Part shown: positions 46,273 through 56,950 of the stretch, in pieces | How the letters are laid out: each line of letters starts with the position of its first letter | How positions within the stretch are numbered: position 1 is the first letter of the stretch | Assembly: GCF_040183065.1 (NCBI RefSeq) | Contig: NC_091125.1 | Coordinates: forward strand, 111,496,121 to 111,560,120 | Reading direction: 5' to 3' | Origin: Periplaneta americana | Lineage: Eukaryota > Arthropoda > Insecta > Blattodea > Blattidae | DNA length: 64,000 nt | Notes under the pieces: model-generated | The model's input: the letters and a program-made list of their open reading frames with translations, nothing else | Told to the model about the DNA's origin: nothing | Database searches by the model: none | Position numbers and translations under genes: made by a program

Positions 46273-47083
46273 ATAATGATGATCAGAGACCGGAAGTTTA
46301 GGCATTATGAATCATTAAAATAGGCAGGCAAAAAAGCATCACAAATAGCTAAAATAGGCAGGCAAAAAGGCATTATGAATAGCTAAAATACGCAATAAAA
46401 GACAATTACAAAAACCCTTGCACTACACCACAACCTTGCACTTTCCACAAAGAGATTTCGGCAGCAAGAAAAACTTTCCATAAGTCGAATCCAAATTGAG
46501 ATTTTCGACTCGATGTTGCAATTACTGTTGGAAGCAAAGAAATCTTCTTTCCAGTAGTCTTGGAAAGTGCATTTTTTGTGTTTGGTTTAATGATACGTTG
46601 CGATATGAAATATTTAGCTAGCTACAATAACGTCGCAATGAAAACTGAAAGAAAAATAACCGTTAAAAATAACGTTAGACCCGCACTCATTGTTGCCTTG
46701 TCAAATAAACACAAGCGATAATTAAAACGCTTACTGTTATACATTTTTGCACGGCAGCACTCGTTATTGCAAAGAGAATATGAAGAAGACTGAAAGACAA
46801 TACTATTGGTGAAGTCACTCTCATTGTAGCGGTTATAGAAATAAATTAAAATGTACCTGTTAGCAATTTTTAATAATAAATTAAAAAATAATAGATAAAT
46901 AATCAAATGAATGCAAAAAAGCATTTATTTTGTAAATTAGGCATTTATATTAAAAAAGGCAGAAAAGGCAACATAAAACTGTGACGTTTCAATCACAAAG
47001 GTATAATAATTCGTACAGATTTACTTTCAAAATGAAGATAGATTTAACACATTTAAAAAAGCATTCTGCCAAAGTTCCGGTCT
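46273..47083. other. Intronic sequence, possible hAT-like repeat
   Basis: AGGCAGGCAAAAA with GCATTATGAATAGC repeats near the left, and GCATTTATATTAAAAAAGGC near the right. This is reminiscent of subterminal repeats of a hAT-like element. No TIR pair, target duplication or transposase was identified. Confidence 0.35.
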
Positions 47084-47084
47084 C

Positions 47085-47181
<97 letters not shown>
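47084..47181. repeat. Compound microsatellite (GAT)n(AAT)n
   Basis: About 18 GAT units followed by about 14 AAT units. The overlapping poly-Asp/poly-Asn frame is an artefact. Confidence 0.95.
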
Positions 47182-47182
<1 letters not shown>

Positions 47183-47635
47183 CACTATTAAACGAAAAAT
47201 GCTAATAATATGGAAATAAGCAATTTATTTTATCTGATACTGACACAACTCGTTTACGTTTCCCTGTCATTTTTCTCTCCTGTAGTAATGCATATCACAA
47301 CAGGCAAAATACGAATGAAAAGGTTCGCGACTATGTTCTTATATTAGTATACAGACTTATGGGTCGGGAAGGAGTTTCTAACAATGCATTCATATCGGCC
47401 TTGTTTATATGATTAAACTCTTCCAAGGAAGATGTTTTTGATCTGTATTTGGGAGAAGGTGTGAAGTGAGGGACTGAGTGGAGGAAACGATCGACTGGTG
47501 CATAGTTTTGCTATGCTACACAATTAACTTCACGTAGAACTGCATATGAGTGTGATCACCTGTCGACAGGTGCTTAACTTGACTATGGTACATATCTTTA
47601 TGTAGAACTACATGTGGGTGGTGTGAGAAATGAAG

Positions 47636-48330
47636 CAAGGTGAACAAGGCAAGTGGAATACAAGGAGAACAAGGGGAAGACAAGAAAGACAAGGGAAAGA
47701 GAAAGAAAAGAGGGAAAAGCAAAGAGAACAAGAGGAAGACAACGAGATCAAGAGGGACAAGAGGAGAACAAGGGAAAGACATGGAAAACAAGGGGGAAAC
47801 AATAAGAAAAAGAGGAATGTAAAAAAAAACAGATGAAGTCAAGGAAAATAAGGGGGTACAAGGAGAATAAGGATAATAATATAAGAACAAGGAGATTACA
47901 AGGAGAAGATGGATAATACAAGGAGAATAAGGGGAAGACAAGCAGAATAAGAGGAATACAAGAAGACAAGAGTAATAAAACATACACGGGAAAGACAAGG
48001 AGAACAAGGGGAGATAAAGAGACCAAGGGGAAGATAAGAATAACAAAGGGAAGACAAGGAGAAGAAGGGGAGATAAAGAGAACAAGGGGAAGATAAGAAT
48101 AACAAAGGGAAGACAAGGAGAACATGGGGGAAAAAGAGAATAAGAGAAAGACAAAGAGAAGGAGGGGTAGGTGGAGAAAATAAGGGGAAGACAAGGAAAA
48201 CAAGGGGATGCAAGAAGAATACAAGGAGAACACGGGGAATACAAAGAGAACAAGGGAAATGCAAAGAGGGCAAGGGGGACTACAAAAGTGGAATACAAGG
48301 AGAACACTAGGGAAGAGTTGCATTGTTACG
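47636..48330. repeat. ~700-bp polypurine minisatellite
   Basis: The plus strand is almost free of pyrimidine blocks: units such as ACAAGGAGAACAAGGGG and AGATAAAGAGAACAAGG repeat with ~15-bp and ~60-bp periodicity. The complementary strand is open in all three frames for up to 263 codons (low-complexity Leu/Phe/Ser/Pro), which follows from the scarcity of stop trinucleotides and is not evidence of a protein. It lies in the Lim3 intron. Confidence 0.85.
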
Positions 48331-49397
48331 TGACGGTCAATTTCCAAGTTATCCCCCCCACATCTAGTGAGGAGAACGACGTACAGTAGTTCTACGTAAA
48401 GAAAAAAACATTGCAAGCTCGTTTACAACAGTACTTTGACGTCCCGCTGTCTTTCTTCGTGTGTTTGTTGTTGTTAGTATTTGATCACAAAAATAACTAC
48501 GGGCTATCAAATCCGCAAACCGAATAATCCAGGCACAGATAATCGGAAGTTGTCCGCTGTAGTACAGTAATAATCTGGTACCGGTAATGCAATTGAGGTA
48601 GTGTAGAGTAGCTGTCCTACACAGGATAAATAAAATAATTCTGATTTAGGAAAAATTACCGACAAGCTATTTCTCGTTCTACCAAGTTCCTGCTTTGCGG
48701 ACAGATGTCTCTTTGACTCGACAATTAAGACTGGAGGTGTCTCCGCAGGGAAATGTCTCTTGAGACGAAACAAAAATAAAAGTAAAGGAACCAAAGAGAT
48801 TGTAATACTTACTAGAGACACATACCCGTAAGTGGCAGGCAAGAAAAATGTCATAAATTGAATCGGCTAGTATCCGCCATTAAAGGGAGTGTTTGCGGCG
48901 CGAAATTCGAAAACAGTACCACAATACATTGATGTAGCCTGGTGATAGACACTGTTTTAAACATCTTTTACCAAGGATGGATCGTGATGAAATAAACATG
49001 AATGGCAGAGGAGCGCTATATTTATTAAAGTATTATAATGATTCATCTTTGGCGATATTCTAAAAAAATAAATTAAATCACCCATATACACTCGGGATAA
49101 GTATGTAAAATATTGAATAATGGCAATGTCAACATTAATTTTCAGTATTACTAGTATTGTTTTAAGGACATGATAATGGCTATTTACTGTAATATTTAAA
49201 ATGATCTATATTTCAGTCCTCTCATGCAAAGGAAGAGTGAAGGTATATGGTGCTTAGAAAATATTTAGTGGTGAAATATGAGATCATAAAAATTCTGGAA
49301 ACTGATTTAAAACATAATGAGAATAAATTTTATCATACAACAATCTATTAATTGTGTAGTTGATACCACCAAGTTAGAGGTCAGACTTTTTAATAGA
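48331..49397. other. Intronic sequence, nothing recognised
   Basis: The minus-strand frame 48507-48854 (115 codons) shows no domain; no repeat or element signature was seen. Confidence 0.5.
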
Positions 49398-49780
49398 ATT
49401 AGTAGCGGTAATAGTAGGCCTAGGAGTAGCGGTAATGGTAGGCCTAGGAGTAGCGGTAATGGTAGGCCTAGGAGTAGTGGTAATAATAGGCCTAGTAGTA
49501 GTGGTAATAAAAGGCCTAGTAGTAGTGGTAATAGTAGGCGTAGTAGTATTGGTAATAGGCCTAATAGACCTAGTAGTAGTGGTAATAATAGACCTAGTAG
49601 TATTAGTAATAGGCCTAGTAGACCTAGTAGTAGTGGTAATAATAGACCTAGTAGTGGTAATAATAGGCCTAGTAGACCTAGTAGTAGTGGTAATAATAGG
49701 CCTAATAGTAGTGATAATAGTAGGCGTAGTAGTAGTGGTCATAGTAAACCTAGTAGTAGTGGTAATAATAGGCCTAGCTA
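49398..49780. repeat. 21-24-bp minisatellite, open on both strands
   Basis: The unit AGTAGTGGTAATAATAGGCCT repeats about 18 times with 3-bp length variation. The plus strand reads S-S-G-N-N-R-P repeats; the minus strand reads T-T-R-P-I-I-T-type repeats. Multiples of three in unit length keep frames open. No start or domain outside the repeat supports a gene. Confidence 0.85.
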
Positions 49781-49966
49781 GGCCATCAGCTATGTTTTCA
49801 CTACTTTTTTGCATTTAATACAACCAAAAACTAGAAGTACATACTGTACAATACGGAAATTACATGATTAATTCATTTATTGTGAAACAAAACAGTTTTA
49901 GACAGATATAGTCTGCGGATTTTCTTATTCACTCTGCTATTATAATCCACTGTAATATGATGGCAC

Positions 49967-50203
49967 CTAACCCTTACATACATTGTTGAAACCAACCTTA
50001 TAAACCTGATTAATGTGTTTCTGGAAAAACTTTATCCAAGAAATAATCCGACATTCTGTAAACACATTCAAAGGAGGAACTGCATTTGGAACATTCTTCC
50101 AAATATTAAGATATGCATGCTTTCCTGAGCATTCTACAATAGTAGCTATGTACGAACAATTATTTGCGGCGCAGTATCTCACCATTTTCTTATTTCCCTT
50201 CAA
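49967..50203 (-). other. Small ORF with a THAP-like start (weak)
   Basis: An internal methionine begins MVRYCAANNCSY, like the first residues of THAP zinc fingers (compare MPVVCAAYNC at 14434). The following residues (AYLNIWKNVPNAVPPLNVF) do not clearly continue a THAP domain. It could be one exon with a nearby donor, a relic, or chance. Confidence 0.25.
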
Positions 50204-50416
50204 GTGTACTTATATTTATTCGTACTCCTCAATAAGCATGAACTGCTCGCACTCCTGGCGATGCATCAACTCCCTTTAATGGCTACCGAACACCGGTTCA
50301 ATTTTGTACGCGAAACTAGCGCCGTTGGTGTCTCTAGTTATACATTACAAACTCTTTGAAAGGAACTGAGGGTATAAGCCGCAGAGTCTGAGGATAGCGT
50401 TGTGTAGAATACTTAC

Positions 50417-50644
50417 CCAAAGTGGTATAGACGGCGAGGCCCTCTCCTGTGGAATAAGGGAAATTGGGTCCTAGCGCAGGGTGGGGCGGCGTGGGAGAAT
50501 GGCTGGACGACAGGTAGGGCGGCGTGGCGGGGCCACCGTGGAGAGTGAAGTGCGGGGCGCGGCTCCCTGCGCTGTGGGGCGACGACCCATCCTGCTCCAG
50601 CCCCAGGTTGACTACAGTCCCGTAACTGTCGTTGCTGTTCAGGT
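50417..50644 (-). CDS. Lim3: LIM-homeodomain factor Lhx3/4 (Lim3), penultimate exon
   Basis: A GC-rich 228-base segment between a consensus acceptor (TTTCCTTATTTTAG/ACCTG, base 50644) and donor (TTTGG/GTAAGT, base 50417). Both introns are phase 1. It reads LNSNDSYGTVVNLGLEQDGS, SPHSAGSRAPHFTLHGGPAT, PPYLSSSHSPTPPHPALGPN and FPYSTGEGLAVYTTLG, a Pro/Ser-rich low-structure segment as found between the homeodomain and C-terminal tail of Lhx3/4. On its own it would not identify the gene; the assignment comes from exact in-frame joining (LG/QGPP) to the last exon. Upstream exons must lie beyond this point on the minus strand; none was found up to 64000, implying an intron of more than 13 kb. Confidence 0.7.
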
Positions 50645-50750
50645 CTAAAATAAGGAAACAAAGCAAATTGGAGTTTTCAAAAATATATTTAAAATTATGC
50701 ATTGTTTCACTGAGGTAATAATTGGTAAAAACTTAATGAAATGTGATAAC

Positions 50751-51648
50751 TAGGGCTAGGATTTTGATGACCTATAAATCATGAAAAAATGTCCTAAAAA
50801 CAATCCATTTATGACCTAAAAATCTTTAAAAAATGCCCTTAAAATGCTCTAAAAATTGATCTTACATAATTGGCTTAGTAGGAAAAGAGGTTTTGCACTA
50901 CTTAATATTTAGACTAGTAATTAAATTAAATTTTACATAATATTTTTCTAAGTAGACTAAGTATATGATTATGTCTCGTGACCAGAATATAGTAAGTACG
51001 AAATGGAACTATAAAAATTGGAGATTTATCCTTCGAAGAGGTGGAAAAATTCAAATATCTTGGAGCAACAGTAACAAACATAAATGACACTCGGGAGGAA
51101 ATTAAACACAGAATAAATATGGGAAATTCCTGTTATTATTCGGTTGAGAAGCTTTTGTCATCTAGTCTTCTGTCAAAAAATCTGAAAGTTAGAATTTATA
51201 AAACAGTTATATTACCGGTTGTTCTGTATGGTTGTGAAACTTGGACTCTCACTTTGAAAGAGGAACATAGATTAAGGGTGTTTGAGAATAAGGTTCTTAG
51301 GAAAATATTTGGGGCTAAGAGGGATGAAGTTACAGGAGAATGGAGAAAGTTACACAACACAGAGCTGCACGCACCTGACATAATTAGGACCATAAAATCC
51401 AGACGTTTGAGATGGACAGGACATGTAGCACCTATGGGCGAATCCAGAAATGCATATAGAGTGTTAGTTGGAAGGCCGGAGGGCAAAATACCTTTGGGGA
51501 GGCCGAGACGTAGATGGGAGCATAATATTAAAATGGATTTGAGGGAGGTAGGATATGATGGTAGAAACTGGATTAATCTTGCTCAGGATAGGGACCAATG
51601 GCGGGCTTATGTGAGGGCGGCAATGAACCTCCGGGTTCCTTAAAAGCC

Positions 51649-51700
<52 letters not shown>

Positions 51701-52284
51701 CACTTTAATTAATTATTTTACCTAATGTAATTTCCATGTATGATCGTTCACCTCTGCTTCGGCATATGGACGTGAGGTCAGCAGTCGGCTGGTTGGTCTT
51801 GGCCCTTCATGGGCTGTAGCACCATGGATTTACTTTACTTTTAGTTTCCATGTAGTCTACTACAAGGCCACTCTTATCCGAAATTAGCAGGTATAGAGGA
51901 GTCTTTATTGAAGGGGTGGTTGGACTGATCCATTACATGGGTTGTACTACGTTAAAATGGCAATATTTGTGTAGAAAAATGATTAAAATACGAATATTAT
52001 ACAAAATAATGGGTATTATGGACAAAATATGTAAAGAAAATATCGAAAAGGAAATAAATATTATTTTACATTAATATTGGGGATTTATGGCCAAAATTAA
52101 ATGAAAATGCCTAAAAAATGACCGAATAAAACAAAAGATGCTCTTGTGAGTTGAAACAGGCAAAAAATGCCCTAACAAATATGTCTTAAAACACTCAGTT
52201 TATCACATAACATATAAATACTAAAGCAGCTATGTTTCTGGCTTACTACAAAAAAGATGCAATTTCATCAAAATCCTAGCCCTA
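50751..52284. mobile_element. hAT element with perfect 8-bp TSD, no transposase
   Basis: GTGATAAC occurs at 50743-50750 and 52285-52292. The ends TAGGGCTAGGATTTTGATGA and the complement of TCATCAAAATCCTAGCCCTA are exact inverted repeats. Internal words such as AAAAAATGCCCT recur near both ends. It has no hAT coding sequence, but a LINE 3' end (50945-51700) is nested in it. Confidence 0.9.
50945..51702 (+). pseudogene. 5'-truncated LINE, RT C-terminal ORF and (GTAA)n tail
   Basis: TKYMIMSRDQNIV precedes a one-base frameshift. The 200-codon open frame 51041-51643 then reads MEKFKYLGATVTNINDTREE, VILPVVLYGCETWTLTLKEE, VFENKVLRKIFGAKRDE, TIKSRRLRWTGHVAPMGES, RWEHNIKMDLREVGYDG, to MNLRVP and a stop. 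This is the region after the RT catalytic core, so it is not a functional enzyme. The tail is ~12 GTAA units (51650-51700). AT-rich, partly matching flanks (around 50918 and 51706) may be an old target duplication. It is the best copy of the family also at 1679, 2029 and 24705. Confidence 0.85.
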
Positions 52285-52292
52285 GTGATAAC

Positions 52293-53332
52293 TTAAAACG
52301 TATGGCATAATCAATAATAAACAATCTACAGCAGTGTTCTCAACATTTACAAATTACGTAGGTACCGTACAACTATTTTTAATTTATAACATTAGATGTA
52401 CCATTAACCTAATTCATTCTGATAAAACGTAATGTGTTGGTTAACTTTTCTGTTGACCAATAGTACTAATGTATTTCTTCATTTTTTAGAATATGTAACT
52501 TAATTCAGAAGCTGTTACTCTTTGAATGTATTCAATGGAGTGTTCTGTAAAATATATCAGTCTTGAAGTAATAGTCAGTGAGATGAATACATAGGAAATA
52601 ACAAACATATGATAGGCCTATTCCTGAGAATGGCAGACTTTGAAATGAACATGCGTTTTCAATTAATGTAAGCTTAAATAAAGGCCTAGTAGGCCCTACA
52701 TATATGACACAACTCATGTTCTTGCTTCAGTGAGAAAGTTATGATTGTTTAGCAAAACAACTTTTTATGTCTGCTTTCAATTGCTTTTTTATACAAATTA
52801 AAAACATTTAAAAAAATTAAGTGGTTGTAAACACCATCAAAGTTTTTACAGTTTTTCTGAGGTTATTATTAAAGCAATACATGTAGGTCTATACCTATTG
52901 AACCTGTTAAATATTTATTGCTGTACACTGTCGCATTTCATTTTGCACATTGTCGACGCAATCATAGTCAAGAACGTTCTTTGTCTGACCTCCGTTATTT
53001 CGAATTAAAAAAACATCATATTTCTGGGTGAGCCTGGGCTCTTCTGACTCACCCTTCCGAAACCGCCACTGGTCCTCAGGAGCGATTACCATTAAAATTG
53101 CTAGGTCATTTTTGATATCAAGATAGACTGGGCAACCATTCAACTATATTAATAAATATGTTCCAGGATTTATTTTTTTATAAGTATTATTTATATTAAT
53201 ACCAACAGTATTATTTTATAATGATAATACGAAAATGTTATTATTTTAAAATTGTCATTATTACTTTACCTGTATTATAACAATTTATATTTGGTCTGCA
53301 TATATCAGTAACTCAATAAATACTTCGGCTCA
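52293..53332. other. AT-rich stretch, nothing recognised
   Basis: The minus-strand frame 52907-53143 contains WRFRKGESEEPRL and is not recognised. No repeat structure seen. Confidence 0.45.
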
Positions 53333-53943
53333 CAAGCAAACATTCTGATGGGGGCAGATAAAAAGGTTACATTTTTTTCTTTCACCATGTTAATAATGTC
53401 AAAAGAAGTGCTTATACAAATTTTGGCCACTCGACTGCAATTACGAGGGCCTAAAAAAATTACTTCGTCAGGGACCGTTAACAGAAAGAAAACACAACTC
53501 CATTGAAAAAAATTTTTGGAACAGAGACATCAATTGTTGAGCTATTTTTTTAACATATTCCCCACCGGAATTGAGACATCTGTCATGTCATGGGTTCGAC
53601 AGAGAGGTTCAGACGGCTGTCAAACGTTGGTTCCGATCACAGGCGGCTGACTTCTACGACACAAGGACACAAAAATGGAGCCCATTGAATGACAAATGTC
53701 TCGAGTCCAGTGGGGGATATGCTGACAAATAGCGCAACAATTCTGTATCTGTCTCAATAAATCTTTCCATTCAATGGTGATTTTTTTTTCTGTAAACGGC
53801 CCAAGGGACGGCCCCACTTTCTGGACGGCCTCGTAATTGCGGTCGAGTGGCAAAAATTTGTATACGCACTTCTTTTGACATTTTTAACAGGGTGGAAGAA
53901 AAAAAATAACTTTCGTATCTGCCCCCGTCAGAATGTTTGCTTG
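53333..53943 (+). mobile_element. Mariner-like element with ~220-bp TIRs
   Basis: CAAGCAAACATTCTGATGGG to ~53550 is mirrored by ~53715 to AGAATGTTTGCTTG. The flanks are TCA on both sides (53330-53332, 53944-53946), unlike the TA expected for mariner. The centre keeps a scrap of transposase. Same family as 57117-57714 and the ends at 28673-29249. Confidence 0.75.
53580..53740 (+). pseudogene. Mariner-type transposase C-terminal scrap
   Basis: FDREVQTAVKRWFRSQAADF, then NDKCLESSGGYADK. This corresponds to the last ~45 residues of mariner transposases, where W-x-K-C-L-x-x-x-G-x-Y-V-E-K is the landmark. No catalytic residues remain. Confidence 0.7.
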
Positions 53944-54002
53944 TCAGACTACAGACATATGAATTATTTCATTTTCAAATGTTTGAAGTGTACTGTAAGT
54001 AG

Positions 54003-54540
54003 ATAGTAACATGAGCTGCTGCCAGGAGATCAAAAGGAGGATAGCAATGGCAAAGGAAGCTTTTAATAGAAAGAATATTTTCTGCGGACCTCTGGAAAAC
54101 GAACTTAGTAAGAGACTAGTGAAATGCTTTGTATGGTGTGTGGCTTTATATGAGGCAGTAACCTGGACATTACGACGAAGTGAAGTGTGGTTATGAAGAT
54201 GAATGGAACGTGTTAGATGGACAGACAGAATAAGAAATGAAGCTATGCTAGAAAGAGTGGTTGAAGAAAGAATAATTCTGAAATTGATCAGGAAGAGAGA
54301 AAGAAATTGCCTGGGTCATTGTCTAAGAAGAAACTGCCTACTGAAGGATGCACTGGTAGGAATGATGAATGAGAGAAAATATCGGGGCAGAAGAGGATAT
54401 CAGATATCAGACAACATTAAGATAGCTAGTGTACTATATGGATCGTATTCGGAGACTAAGAGGAAGGCGTAAAATAGGAAAGATTTGAGAACACTGGGTT
54501 TGCAGTGAAAGATCTGCCATTGGGCACAAAACTATGAATG
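54003..54540 (+). pseudogene. LINE RT C-terminal relic (RNCLLKDAL family)
   Basis: CCQEIKRRIAMAKEAFNRKN, CVALYEAVTWTLRRSE, stops, then MERVRWTDRIRNEAMLERVV, LIRKRERNCLGHCLRRNCLL and YGSYSETKRKA, with LRTLGLQ after one more stop. It ends in TGAATGAATGAATG (~54536). This is a longer copy of the family found at 18505-18720. Confidence 0.85.
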
Positions 54541-54739
54541 AATGAATGATTTTAGAGCATACCTAGAATATTTCAGTAATTTTAAGTGCAAGAATACATG
54601 CATATTTCTTGAATTTTAGAGCATCAACTCCAGCAGTCCGATAAATTACTAATCCACTTATGCACTACCGCCTTAATGTCACAACTACATTATAGATTTT
54701 CCGGTGTTTTTAGTTAATAAAATAGACTGTACTCTATAG

Positions 54740-55903
54740 CAGTCATGTCAATTGATGCCCATAGGCGCAATCGCGCCCTTTAGAGCTCAGTAGAACCTGA
54801 GCGCTTTACAGTGGCAGGGAAAGAGATAGACGAAAGAGGTAGTATATGCCGCTTGGTCGAGCTATATACAGGATGGCCAGCACTGATTCAATGGATAAAG
54901 GGAAGAGAACTTATTAAAACTGTATCCATGTTAATTATTAGATTTGTCTGAGAAGTATAAGTGCATTATAACAATGTAAGTTTTAATGTTAATACTCATT
55001 TTTCACAAGCTTGCTTTTTATTCAAAAGGAATATTTTCTCAACTTTTTTACAGAAAAGTGAAATTTTCAGATATGTTTATTTTGTAGCCTTACAGGTACT
55101 GAAAGAAAGTTTTCGTAAATATAATGTGTCGTAAATACGTATTACTGAAGATAGTGTATTGAGAAATGCTATGGTCATAATTCTTACGTGATCATACTGA
55201 AGATAGGGTATTAAAATTTTTGAAAATATTTGCATAGAAAATGTTTGTAAGGAACTGAATTAACAAGGCAACTACTGTTACATCATAAACAAAATATTTA
55301 TGCCCATGTGTTATAAAAAAGTCAGCTCTATAGCTTCTGCAGAATTCGAGAAAATAATTTAATATTCTGATGACGGGAAGTTTCGCACCAATATCACCTT
55401 AAAAGCATAATGCGATAAGATTTTTGTTATGTAATATTAGTTACAATTAAAACATATACATAGGTCACTTTGCTTTGCACTATAATATTGGTTTGATTAG
55501 TTTATTGACTACTTTTACAAGGCTAAAGATACCATCAATATCAATTCCAACTTACCATGTCATACTCAATCTCTTTCTTTGGGATATCATTTTCTTTATG
55601 AATGATGTGTTTCATTCACTTAGTACAGTATAGTTGTACTACCATGGGATTTATGTGAATATTCCTTCTTAACTCTTTTTATGTTATTAACGTTTAGAAC
55701 ACAACTGCAATATTAAGAAATTGGTGTTAGTAGGCTAATTTTGTTTTACAGACAATAGAAAATAGCTTGTGCACCACTGCACTGTTTTCTTCATCCAACA
55801 GGCTGCTTATTCATATACGTAATCCTTTCTCTTTCCATACCTAGCGCTTGACGCCCGCGCATGACGTCAAAGTCAGAAAAATGCGCTTGCTTTGACATCA
55901 CTG
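54740..55903. mobile_element. Non-autonomous hAT element with perfect 8-bp TSD
   Basis: CTCTATAG flanks it at 54732-54739 and 55904-55911. The ends CAGTCATGTCAATTGATGCC and the complement of GCTTTGACATCACTG share CAGT(C/G)ATGTCAA. GC-rich subterminal blocks (GCGCAATCGCGCCC; GACGCCCGCGC) enclose a long AT-rich, non-coding interior. Confidence 0.85.
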
Positions 55904-55911
55904 CTCTATAG

Positions 55912-56950
55912 AGTACAGAGTAGGGACATCGTATTTGAACAGCAAGTGGAGCTAGAAATAAATTAATGAAATAGGCCTACTAAAACATGATACAAGTTAG
56001 GTCATATGTCGTACAACAGATAAAAATGCTCGTATCGTAAGGTCGTCATTGTGTATGGTATTAGGCCATCAGTATCGGGGTAACAAGTTATGATGTGACT
56101 ACAGAGATACCGCTCTGGAATCCCTCAAATTCGTCACAAAGTGTCGCAAATACGATATTCACACTCCAATGCCCAGGTTGATGCTAAAAAAGCCAATAGG
56201 GAGAAAAAAGCTCGCGTGTGTTTGCACGAACGGGGGGAGGACATTGTGACCAGACGAGCCATGAAATGGTATCAGCTATTCATAGCATTATAATGTAACA
56301 GATGGTTTAATCGCATTTGGGATTCATGCGGGACGTCCTCAGATTTGTATCTGCGACTCCGTGTCTGTTGTTAAACATCAGATCCACCTTGCCCACCCCC
56401 TTAGAAGCTGTTTTCCCCCTGAATTACAGCAGCGACATAAAAAGTCACGTAAGGGGTAGTGGTGACGTATTATCCACCTGACTGCCCTCCACATATGTCG
56501 CATCATAGCGTGACCGGGGGGCCTTCTGGCTGCACGCAGGGGCTTTGCTCTGCCTGTTAATTTCGTACCGAAGAGGAAACCTTGTGAAAAATATAATTTT
56601 GAAAGTTGACTTTCATGATTTTTCTAAAGTAGAGCTACTTGTGCTGAAGACCAAATTTTGTAGATTTGTCTAAAAGTTATGTCGAAAGAAAGCGGAAAAA
56701 GGAAAAAAGGCAAGGAAGATTAAATTACAGGAAAGGGAAAGGAAAACGAAATACAAGAAAAATGTAAGATAGGGAAGGAAACAAAACATAGCTAGTCTAA
56801 TAGGACACCTCATCTATAAAGTCAAATATTATATGGTATCCATTAATTTTTCATAAGGTATATGCTTTTAGGTCTTGTATAAAACGACATATCCTACATT
56901 TACCTCGTTTATAACGCTATTGCAGCCCATGGACCAAGAAGTACTATAAA
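55912..56950. other. Unrecognised sequence
   Basis: 56050-56570 is less AT-rich than its surroundings and may be an old element (fragments such as QIRHKVSQIRYSHSNAQVD on the plus strand), but I cannot assign it. Confidence 0.4.

Noticed and set aside
47516..48307. 263-codon minus-strand open frame
   Set aside because: It covers the polypurine minisatellite; all three frames on that strand are open because stops cannot form easily. Composition is low-complexity Leu/Phe/Ser/Pro.
49317..49818. Overlapping 127-154-codon frames on both strands
   Set aside because: They consist of the 21-bp minisatellite read in different frames; no domain or start outside the repeat.
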